Shown here: positions 48,376-56,007 of the stretch, one piece after another
How the letters are laid out: every line of letters starts with the position of its first letter
How positions within the stretch are numbered: the first letter of the stretch is position 1
Assembly: GCF_016806065.1 (NCBI RefSeq)
Contig: NZ_CP032406.1
Coordinates: 248,001 to 312,000 of the forward strand
Direction of reading: 5' to 3'
From: Rhizobium rosettiformans
GTDB lineage: Bacteria; Pseudomonadota; Alphaproteobacteria; Rhizobiales; Rhizobiaceae
DNA length: 64,000 bases
Program-made: the position numbers and the translations under genes
The notes under the pieces: generated by a model
Database searches by the model: none
Seen by the model: the letters and a program-made list of their open reading frames with translations, nothing else
What the model was told of the DNA's origin: nothing

Positions 48376-49296
48376 ATGTTGTTTTCTACCGCCGTGGATA
48401 CAACCATCGGCTTAATGATGGTCTATCTCATGCTGAGCCTGATCTGCACGAGCATCAACGAAGCAATTGCAGGCTGGACACGATTAAGGGCTCGCAATCT
48501 TTACCGCGAGCTTTCGCGCGCGCTCGGGGACGAAAGGTTACGCAATGCCTTTTGGCAAACCAATCTGATCCGAAGTCTGTCGCGGCGAGGTCTGGATAAC
48601 CCAGGACCCAACGTCGTTCCGGGCCGCGCGATCGGCGCCAAGGAGGCACCGAGCTACCTTGAACGCAAGGATTTCGCACTCGCATTGATCGATGCGCTTG
48701 GCAAGTTCGGCAGTTCGGATGGTCAAGATCGCCCAGCACGACCAATCGCCATGGCTTTGGAGAGCATCGACAAGGATTCTCCGCTTCTCCAACTTTTTCA
48801 AAGCCTTGGTTTGGATCTCAACTCCTCCATTGAGGAAGCCAAAACGGAGTTGGGTCGATGGTTCGACCAAGTGATGGCTCGTGCCTCCGGCGTCTACAAG
48901 CGTTGGATGTCGCTCCTGTCTTTCGTTGTCGCTTTGGTCTTGGCCTCAGCACTGAATGCCGACAGCCTGGAGATCGTCCGCAAGCTCTGGTACGACGAAA
49001 CCTTACGCGTGGCAGTCGCTCAGTCTCTTGAACAGCTGTCACAGGGCTCGCCTACCCTGCCCTCCATCGCTGAACTCGATAAAGCCCTGCCTCTGCCACT
49101 TGGCTGGTCGGAGCCCCTGCCGTTCGGCGATTCCATTACCCAGTATCTGTCGAAATGCCTGGGCCTCGTGCTGACCGCCTTTGCCGTGACACTTGGCGCA
49201 CCGTTCTGGTTCGATCTCCTGTCGCGTTTCGTTGCCCTTCGAAACAGCGGTCGGCCGGAAGGGCCAACACGCAACGGATCCCCTCAAAGACGCTGA
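48376..49296 (+). CDS. Membrane protein, hypothetical
   Basis: 306 residues from MLFSTAVDTTIGLMMVYLML. One helix near the N-terminus (10-30), two or three more after residue 175 (MSLLSFVVALVLASAL; CLGLVLTAFAVTLGAPFWFD). The middle is a soluble helical loop. GGAGAAA before the ATG supports the start; upstream open frame is rejected. I do not know the family. It is last in the haloperoxidase cluster and could be a membrane partner. Confidence 0.65.
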   Translation: MLFSTAVDTTIGLMMVYLMLSLICTSINEAIAGWTRLRARNLYRELSRALGDERLRNAFWQTNLIRSLSRRGLDNPGPNVVPGRAIGAKEAPSYLERKDFALALIDALGKFGSSDGQDRPARPIAMALESIDKDSPLLQLFQSLGLDLNSSIEEAKTELGRWFDQVMARASGVYKRWMSLLSFVVALVLASALNADSLEIVRKLWYDETLRVAVAQSLEQLSQGSPTLPSIAELDKALPLPLGWSEPLPFGDSITQYLSKCLGLVLTAFAVTLGAPFWFDLLSRFVALRNSGRPEGPTRNGSPQRR

Positions 49297-49528
49297 TGAG
49301 ATGCTGATTATGAACGCGCGTTCATACCCTCAGCGCGGCCATGAACAAAAAGAGTTCCACTGAACTCAGCCTCGCACCAACGAATGCCTGGAATCGGAGC
49401 TCGAACCATATCCGTGGGCTCTGTCACAAATACGCCGATCGGCTTGACCTTGGCCTTTCCACCGGACCATATCACCTGGGGCCTGACCTGAGGGCAAGAG
49501 CACTCCTTATGATCGGAGGGGATCCAGC

Positions 49529-49849
49529 ATGACGAAGAAAGATCAACACGACGTCGAAACCATGGAAATGGCGCTGCAGGCGTATGAAGAAGGCATGCCC
49601 GCAGCCCAGTTGTGTCGCAAATACGGCATAGCGAGATCGACCTTCTACTATTGGCTGTCAAAGACGACAGCCACGGGCTCTGCTCAGAAAGATCGTATGG
49701 TTGCACTTAAAGCTGAAAACGCCAGGCTGAAGATCATCCTGGCTGAGCGTGTTCTTGAAATGATCCTAGAGCAGGCCGATCTCAGCACCGACCAGAAGTG
49801 GCGAAAGACCCTGACAACACTTTTGTCTGTTGACGATATCGACCCATGA
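49529..49849 (+). CDS. IS3-family orfA transposase fragment
   Basis: 106 residues with the orfA HTH (ALQAYEEGMPAAQLCRKYGI ARSTFYYW) and a leucine-rich helix (LKAENARLKIILAERVLEM). orfB (the DDE catalytic part) is missing downstream, so the element is dead. GGAGG lies before the ATG. Confidence 0.75.
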   Translation: MTKKDQHDVETMEMALQAYEEGMPAAQLCRKYGIARSTFYYWLSKTTATGSAQKDRMVALKAENARLKIILAERVLEMILEQADLSTDQKWRKTLTTLLSVDDIDP

Positions 49850-50001
49850 CGACCAGACATCGGTACTCCCGGGCGTCGCAAGAGCCATGGACCAGATGTC
49901 CTGGCTGACGCGGCTTTCGGGATAATCACTCCAGCAAAACTTGGTACCGGTTAAAAAGCACCGCCCTCTCTACCCCGATTTCGAAGTATTGCCGACGGGG
50001 C

Positions 50002-50091
50002 TCAGGCGTTGATGGTTGCAATGATCAGAACAATCGTAATCGCCATCGCGCCGAGGATGCAAAGCGTAAGCAGCCGCATTTCCCAATTCAT
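50002..50091 (-). CDS. Possible 29-residue single-pass membrane peptide
   Basis: Reads MNWEMRLLTLCILGAMAITI followed by VLIIATINA and stop. One clean transmembrane helix with a charged N-terminus, as in many small bacterial membrane proteins. The ribosome site (GGGACC) is weak. It sits among decayed genes, so it may be chance. Confidence 0.35.
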   Translation of the reverse strand: MNWEMRLLTLCILGAMAITIVLIIATINA

Positions 50092-50269
50092 CAGCTAGGT
50101 CCCAGTTGGAGATGCGGATGTCGATCCCCGCGCCACTTGTTTCCTTCGTTTCGAAACAGTCAAGCCTGCAAACTTTACTTTGTGTCAGCCCCCTGAGGGC
50201 ATTTTGACAGAATACATGTCGTGGAGCATTCATTCCAAATGCCGAAGATGGCAAACGAGGCAGCCAATC

Positions 50270-50894
50270 TCAAAGCGAAGCAAAGAAGTCGAGAATTTCC
50301 GCTACAGAAACCACATCGGCATATTTCGCATTCATGTCGAACAGATTTGCCTCATGCGGAGATGAATGCCGATCGCCGCAGGCATCTCGCCCACCATCGT
50401 GATAAAGCCGTGCGACATGGCATCGACGCAGCTCGCACGCACGCAACCGCTTGTCGTCAGGCCCGTGAGAATGACGTTGTCGACACCCATGGAAGTCAGA
50501 AGTGGCGCGAGCGAAGTCCCGAAGAATGCGCTTGGATACTGCTTGCCAATTACGAATTCATCGGGATACGGCTCACGCCCCTTCGGCCAGGCGCCGAGCG
50601 GATTGCCGGCAGTGAAACAGGCGAGTGGCTTGGCCTTTTGGAAGAAAAGGCACCATCAAGACCGCTTGGATGCAATACGACACCTGTGAATATGACGGAC
50701 ATGCCCTTGCTTCGCGCTGCGGCCCGTACACGCAAGGCGCTGGCGAGCGCTTCGTCAACACCGGCATAGAGCCGGCTTTGCGGCTCGAAATAGGCTTGCA
50801 CGAAGTCAACAAGCACCAAAGCGGGCTTCTTTCCGAAGCCGATGCGATTGTCATAAGCCTTGGTATAATTGGCGGCAAGATTTGCATCGTTCAT
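50270..50894 (-). pseudogene. Isochorismatase-family amidohydrolase, broken by two frameshifts
   Basis: The start is intact: GGAGGAG, then MNDANLAANYTKAYDNRIGF and ALVLVDFVQAYF with the family Asp. The first frame break is at about 50630-50650, after HPSGLDG. The second frame continues TAGNPLGAWPKGREPYPDEF to the catalytic-Cys block LTTSGCVRASCVDAMSHGF. It breaks again near 50385, and the third frame ends SPHEANLFDMNAKYADVV, then ILDFFASL and stop at 50270. Resembles N-carbamoylsarcosine amidase. Non-functional as read. Confidence 0.85.
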
Positions 50895-51076
50895 GGCAAC
50901 TCCTCCGTTTGCGCAAATTTCTTCTCAAATGCTCAGACATCCTCGAAACCGAGGAGACTGTTGAATTTCTGGAAGAGATACAGAGGCACGCGTTCGGTCT
51001 TATTGCACGGTTTCTGCAATCACCAAGACTTTCTCAGGCAGCGTCGCCTTCCGCTTTGGGCGGTAAAGCGCTCGGC

Positions 51077-51322
51077 ATGAAAACATCTTCTTTTGCCCAG
51101 GCCGGGCATCGTTGCAAACGTCACCACTTTCGCGCTGAGATCATCGCTCATGCTGTCTGGCTTTACTACCGGTTTCCGGTGGGCCTGCGTCACGTAGAGG
51201 ATTTGCTGGCAGAGCGCGGAATCGACGTTTCGTTCCAGACGGTATCGAAATAGGTCGCCAAATTTGGATCCGAGTGTGCGGCTTCGCTTCGTCGGCACTC
51301 AAAAGGACAGCTTCGCGCATAA
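51077..51322 (+). pseudogene. IS6-family transposase N-terminal remnant
   Basis: Reads HFRAEIIAHAVWLYYRFPVG and VEDLLAERGIDVSFQTVSK, the IS6 N-terminal HTH. An in-frame TAG (51251) stands where the family has Trp (TGG), then VAKFGSE continues to a stop at 51322. The catalytic domain is absent. Confidence 0.7.
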
Positions 51323-51492
51323 ATAGTACCTTGATGAGCGCTTCTTTCTCAGAGGCTTCAAACGATAATGGCGTGGCGCCGCTCGGAGCTAGTTTGAGGA
51401 GCACCCTCAATTTCCCGAGTCTCTTCTTGATGCATTACAAATGCATCATATTTTGATTCTGATGCCGTTTAAAACATCACCTTGAGCAACCG

Positions 51493-51510
51493 ACGATATT
51501 TTGATATCGT
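51493..51510. promoter_or_regulatory. Operator of the hipBA operon
   Basis: Perfect inverted repeat ACGATAT-TTTG-ATATCGT, with its right end 43 bases before the hipB start. Right size for a dimeric HipB-type repressor, so autoregulation is likely. Confidence 0.7.
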
Positions 51511-51552
51511 AAACGACATCAGATAAGAACAATGATGCAGACATAAACATCG

Positions 51553-52149
51553 ATGAAATATGAAACCCAGGAGATCGCGGATCGCCTACGCGAAGCCAGA
51601 GAAGCAAAACAGCTCAGCCAACGCGAGTTGAGCCGGTTGGCTGGCGTCCCGCAAGCGCAGATTTCGCGGATCGAATCCAACAGCGTTGATCTGCGACTGT
51701 CGAGCCTCGTCGCGATCGCCAGCGCATTGAATCTGGAGATCGCCTTGGTACCACGCAAGGCGGTGCCTGCGATCAAATCGATTACGCGTCAGACCACCGA
51801 TCGCACTGTGATCCAACCGCCCGCGATCAACAAGGAAATGCAGCGATTGCAAAAGGCGGTTCGTGCCCTTCAGATCGAAGCGCCGGGCTTGCCGGAGCTG
51901 GATGACCTGCGCAAAGCCACGGCAGCACTCCAGCGTCTCCAGATCGACACGCGGTTTTTGGGCAATCTCCGCTCACTGCGCCAAATGATCGACCACGCCA
52001 GACTGACAGAACACTGGAAGGGCATATTAGACGCGACCAACAGCATGCGAGCGCTCCGCAACCAGATCGCCCAATTCGAGCCGAAGAGCGAACAACGCAG
52101 CGCCAATCGTCCCGCCTATTCGTTAGATGAGGAGGATGACGATGCCTGA
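51553..52149 (+). CDS. hipB: HipB-like XRE antitoxin with long C-terminal extension
   Basis: 198 residues. The HTH at about 8-70 (RLREAREAKQLSQRELSRLA, VPQAQISRIESNSVDLRLSS) is classic HipB/XRE. E. coli HipB is only 88 residues; here about 110 extra residues form a helical, possibly coiled-coil tail (MQRLQKAVRALQIEAPGLPE, RKATAALQRLQID). It overlaps hipA by 8 bases. Expected to neutralise HipA and to bind the palindrome upstream. No clear ribosome site, so the mRNA may be nearly leaderless or weakly translated. Confidence 0.85.
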   Translation: MKYETQEIADRLREAREAKQLSQRELSRLAGVPQAQISRIESNSVDLRLSSLVAIASALNLEIALVPRKAVPAIKSITRQTTDRTVIQPPAINKEMQRLQKAVRALQIEAPGLPELDDLRKATAALQRLQIDTRFLGNLRSLRQMIDHARLTEHWKGILDATNSMRALRNQIAQFEPKSEQRSANRPAYSLDEEDDDA

Positions 52150-53377
52150 CCTATCTGTTTTGAGTGTGCGCCTCTATGGCAAAGACATCGGCACCATCAC
52201 CCATGTCGGAACCGAAAAGACGCTCTTTGCCTTCAACGATGCCTATGTCGAAAACCGTAAGAGACCGACCCTCGGCCTGCAGTTCAAGGATAGCCTCGGC
52301 GACCTGATCACGGACTTCAGGCCGTATAAAATCAAGCTGATGCCCTATTTCTCGAACCTTTTACCAGAGGGGCATCTGCGCCGGTATCTGGCCGACAGGG
52401 CTGACATCCATATCGACCGCGAGTTCTTCCTCTTGTGGGTGCTAGGGCAAGACCTGCCCGGCGCGATCACCGTCGTCCCGGCAGACGGTGAAGAATGGCC
52501 GGACGAAGCACATAACATCCTGGAAGGCGAAGCCGCAAAGGAAGCTGCCGAAGATGCCATGCGGTTTTCATTGGCGGGTGTGCAGCTCAAATTCTCGGCG
52601 GTTCAAAGCGCCAGGGGTGGCTTGACCATTCCGATCAGCGGCGTCGGCGGCAATCGGATCGTCAAACTCCCCTCTCGCGAGTTTGCCAATATTCCGGAAA
52701 ACGAGTTCTCGATGATGAGCCTTGCGAGGATGGTCGGGATCAACGTGCCAGCGATCGGGCTGATCGATGTGCGATCGATCGGCAATTTGCCCGATGGTAT
52801 TGAGAGGATCGGGCAACAGGCCTTCGTCATCGAGCGCTTCGATCGCACTGAAGATGGCAGCGTCACCCATATCGAGGATTTCGCGCAGGTCTTTAACGTC
52901 TACCCTGAGGACAAGTACAAGAAAGCCAGTTACCGCAATCTGATATCGGTGGTCGCGTCTGAATCCGATCAGGATGATGTCGCCGAATTCATTCGCCGCC
53001 TGACATTCAATGTCCTGATCGGCAATGGCGACATGCATCTGAAAAACTGGTCGCTGATCTATCCTGATCGACGAAACGCCCGCCTTGCTCCCGCTTATGA
53101 CTTCGTGTCCACGATCCCATATATCGCCAATGACAAGTCCGCGCTGACCTTCAGCCGGACGAAGGAGTTTACCGGGTTCACAATAGACGAGCTGGCCCAC
53201 CTGTCTGCGAAAGCGAAGCTTCCCAAGAAACTCGTCCTTGATACAGCCAAGGAAACCGTCGCACTCTTCATGGAGCGATGGGAGACCGAAAAGGCCAACC
53301 TTCCTATGCACCAAGATGTTGTCGAGGCCATCGACAAGCATCTTAAGACCTTGCCTGTCGTCACCGGCAAAGAGTGA
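52142..53377 (+). CDS. hipA: HipA-type serine/threonine kinase toxin
   Basis: 411 residues, normal HipA size. The N-terminal subdomain has LYGKDIGTITH and YFSNLLPEG; then the SLAGVQLKFS loop; catalytic loop GNGDMHLKNW (D297, N302) and YDFVS metal-binding Asp. HipA kinases phosphorylate aminoacyl-tRNA synthetases (GltX in E. coli) and induce growth arrest. All key residues are present, so it looks active. ATG at 52142 is chosen, inside the hipB end, as for coupled toxin-antitoxin pairs. Confidence 0.92.
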   Translation: MPDLSVLSVRLYGKDIGTITHVGTEKTLFAFNDAYVENRKRPTLGLQFKDSLGDLITDFRPYKIKLMPYFSNLLPEGHLRRYLADRADIHIDREFFLLWVLGQDLPGAITVVPADGEEWPDEAHNILEGEAAKEAAEDAMRFSLAGVQLKFSAVQSARGGLTIPISGVGGNRIVKLPSREFANIPENEFSMMSLARMVGINVPAIGLIDVRSIGNLPDGIERIGQQAFVIERFDRTEDGSVTHIEDFAQVFNVYPEDKYKKASYRNLISVVASESDQDDVAEFIRRLTFNVLIGNGDMHLKNWSLIYPDRRNARLAPAYDFVSTIPYIANDKSALTFSRTKEFTGFTIDELAHLSAKAKLPKKLVLDTAKETVALFMERWETEKANLPMHQDVVEAIDKHLKTLPVVTGKE

Positions 53378-53381
53378 AAGA

Positions 53382-53399
53382 ATGGGGCTCACGCCCCAT
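53382..53399. terminator. Hairpin between convergent hipA and ardC-like genes
   Basis: ATGGGGC-TCAC-GCCCCAT, a perfect 7-base stem with a 4-base loop, just after the hipA stop and overlapping the last codons of the minus-strand gene. No U-tract; a possible shared terminator. Confidence 0.4.
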
Positions 53400-54315
53400 C
53401 CTCGATGTCGCGATGCTTGGCAGCCAAAGACATCAACCAATTACTCGCCTCGGAGGCTTTCGACGCTGCGGTGAACACCGCCTTCTTGTCGGACTTCATC
53501 ACCGTCAACCAGTGCTTGATGTACTGGGCATGATCGAGACGCGGCTCGGGCACCAGACCGAGATCGCTGCATAGGAAGGCAGCCCCCAGTTCGGCGACAA
53601 GCTCTTCCATGGCATAGGCTTCAGTGCCAAATCTGCCAGAAAGATCGCGTGAAAGGCGTGCTTTCGAGCCCGACCAGTGGGTGAGTTCATGGCAGAGTGT
53701 GCTGTAGAAACCTTCGGCGGCGCTTGTGGTGGCCGTGCCCATAAAGCGGCGACGCTCCGGCATCCGGATGATATCAGCCGAGGGAACATAGCAGGCCTTG
53801 TCACCCCCCTCCTCGATGACGGCACCGGTTGCCGTAACGAAGGCTTCGGCGCGAGCGATCGGATCGAATGCGGGCAGATACGGGATATCAACTTGATCAA
53901 GCGGAAAGCCATCCACCTGGGCGGCGTTGAAGACCCAGCTGGCACGCAGAACCTTACGTTCGGCCGGCTCGTCCTCGCCGGTCTGGTCATTGACCTGCTC
54001 GACGTCGAAAGTCTTGTAGAAGACGACGAGGGAGGATTTCTCTTGCCTCCGCACCTGGCAACCCGCCTCCAGCCACTGGCGGTATGTGCCCCAGACATTG
54101 GAGGGATAGTCAGAAGCCTGGGCCGCGACCCAGAGACTGACAATGTTCACGCCGTTATAAGGCTTGCGCGATGCGACATTGACGGGACGTGCAAAGCTTG
54201 TCGCTGTGTTGCCGATCCAGGGGAGCTGGAACTCGCCTGCATGTTCGAGGGCATCGACGATGCGGTTGGTGACTTCCTGATGGACATCGAATTTGGATGA
54301 CGATGATTTCGACAT
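53389..54315 (-). CDS. ArdC-like antirestriction protein
   Basis: 308 residues in two domains: an ArdC N-terminal ssDNA-binding domain (about 1-130, with RKPYNGVNIVSLWVAAQASD) and a zincin-like metallopeptidase with HELTHWSG (about residue 218) and a downstream Glu in EELVAELGAA. ArdC proteins protect incoming plasmid DNA from restriction. AAAGGAGA before 54315 fixes the start; the frame is open to 54441. Typical cargo of conjugative plasmids, consistent with the tra block. Confidence 0.9.
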   Translation of the reverse strand: MSKSSSSKFDVHQEVTNRIVDALEHAGEFQLPWIGNTATSFARPVNVASRKPYNGVNIVSLWVAAQASDYPSNVWGTYRQWLEAGCQVRRQEKSSLVVFYKTFDVEQVNDQTGEDEPAERKVLRASWVFNAAQVDGFPLDQVDIPYLPAFDPIARAEAFVTATGAVIEEGGDKACYVPSADIIRMPERRRFMGTATTSAAEGFYSTLCHELTHWSGSKARLSRDLSGRFGTEAYAMEELVAELGAAFLCSDLGLVPEPRLDHAQYIKHWLTVMKSDKKAVFTAASKASEASNWLMSLAAKHRDIEDGA

Positions 54316-54738
54316 GATTGTCTCCTTTCGCTGTGGAGACCGCGACCATCGCGGCCTGATGGCGTCCGGAGAGACAGACCAAAACAGCCCATGCACCCCG
54401 AAGGGGCGGGCGAAGCGAAAAGACGGTGCATACCGTTGCATGGGATGGGCGGGGCTGTCAGGAACGCCTAAAGAAGGCAGCTATGGCCGTGGCTCTTGCG
54501 ACAGGGACGAAGCTTGATCAGCAAGCATCGAATTTTTGGGCAAACATCATGAAGCATCTCGTCATGTGCACGCGTAGAGCTTAGCGTCATGACATGAGCA
54601 ACAAAACAACCGACGAGGCCTTGAGACCGCATAGCGCTTGAGCCGGTTTCAGCCACAGCCTGTTGTTGACGTTCGGCAACGAGAAGAACAGAAAGGTTGC
54701 ACCACACCAACCGCCAATGCACTGGATCCAGAAACGCT
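54316..54738. other. Divergent intergenic region
   Basis: About 420 bases between the ardC-like gene and the repair pair. No gene is supported; both promoters must lie here. Confidence 0.4.
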
Positions 54739-56007
54739 TTGCCATTCCGCTTCGTCCATACAGCAGACATTCATCTCGATTCGCCCCTCCGCTCGCTGGC
54801 TTTGCGCAATGCTGAGCTTGCGGAGCTTATCGGCGATGCGAGCCGTCAAGCGCTGACAGCAATCATCGATCTTTGCCTCGATGAACAGGTCGACGCCTTG
54901 ATCATCGCAGGCGATCTCTATGACGGCGATCAGACATCGATGAAGACGGCGCGGTTTCTCGCAGGACAGCTGGAAAAACTCCATCAGGCGGGCATCCGCA
55001 CCTACCTGATCAAGGGCAATCACGATGCTTTGTCAAAGATTGCCAAGGAGTTGGTCCTGCCGGATACGGTCAAGATATTCGGAGGCAATGCTGAGGCGAT
55101 TGAAATTACCGCTGGGAGCCTGCCGGTCGCACTTCACGGATTGAGCTTCGCCAAGCCACATGCGCCTGAAACGCTACTGCCGAGATACAGACCACCGGTG
55201 CTGGATGCGGTGAACATTGGCATCATGCATACCAGTCTTGCAGGATCTGTTGGCCATGACCCCTATGCGCCTTGCAATGTGATCGATCTTCACGCATCCG
55301 GCTTCGACTACTGGGCGCTTGGTCACATCCATCAACGCACCCATCATGCCGGGAAAGCCACGGTCATCATGCCGGGCATGCCCCAGGGGCGCGACATCAA
55401 CGAGGCTGGCCCGAAGTCCGTATCGATTGTGACTGTGGCAGATGATCGAACGATCACAGTGGAGGAGCGGCTGACCAGCATAGCCCAGTTTCAACGTGTC
55501 GAGGTCGATCTCACACATGTTGTGGAATGGCGCGATGCGGCCGGAGCAATCGAAACGGCACTGGCGGCCGAGCGTGAGCGAACCGCATCTGCGCACCTCG
55601 TTGCCCGGCTGCGGTTGACCGGTCAGACCCCTCTGGCCTGGCAGGTCCGCCGCGACCTCGATCTCATGCTGGCCGAGGCTGAGCAACGTGGAGATCGGAT
55701 CGGCAAGACCTGGATCGAGAAGCTGGAACTGGCGATTGACACGCCGCAGTCAGCACCCGAAAGCCTTGCGGCCAATCCCGTCGTTGAACTTGGGGCTCTG
55801 ATGCGCGAGGAAGTGACCACTCGCAGCAGCTTCCGCGACGAAGTGAGGGATATGGTCCGTGAGCTTCTGAGCGACCTTCCGGCCGAATGCCGAGACTTCG
55901 CCGGGCGCGACGAAGCCGCCTTCGAGCGTTTCGTGGACAGTCTTCTTGCCGAAGGGTCCATAGATATCGCGGCTAGGATGATGGCGGCCGAGCGAGGAGG
56001 CAACTGA
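54739..56007 (+). CDS. Mre11/SbcD-like metallophosphoesterase (YhaO type)
   Basis: About 422 residues. All phosphoesterase motifs are present: HTADIHLDSP, GDLYDG, KGNHD, HTSLAG and GHIHQ. It should be a Mn-dependent nuclease acting with the ATPase encoded next. The C-terminal 150 residues are helical, as in YhaO. The start is uncertain: TTG at 54739 gives the family-like N-terminus LPFRFVHTAD; TTG at 54697 is also in frame. No ATG is available. Overlaps the next gene by one base (TGATG). Confidence 0.88.
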   Translation: MPFRFVHTADIHLDSPLRSLALRNAELAELIGDASRQALTAIIDLCLDEQVDALIIAGDLYDGDQTSMKTARFLAGQLEKLHQAGIRTYLIKGNHDALSKIAKELVLPDTVKIFGGNAEAIEITAGSLPVALHGLSFAKPHAPETLLPRYRPPVLDAVNIGIMHTSLAGSVGHDPYAPCNVIDLHASGFDYWALGHIHQRTHHAGKATVIMPGMPQGRDINEAGPKSVSIVTVADDRTITVEERLTSIAQFQRVEVDLTHVVEWRDAAGAIETALAAERERTASAHLVARLRLTGQTPLAWQVRRDLDLMLAEAEQRGDRIGKTWIEKLELAIDTPQSAPESLAANPVVELGALMREEVTTRSSFRDEVRDMVRELLSDLPAECRDFAGRDEAAFERFVDSLLAEGSIDIAARMMAAERGGN

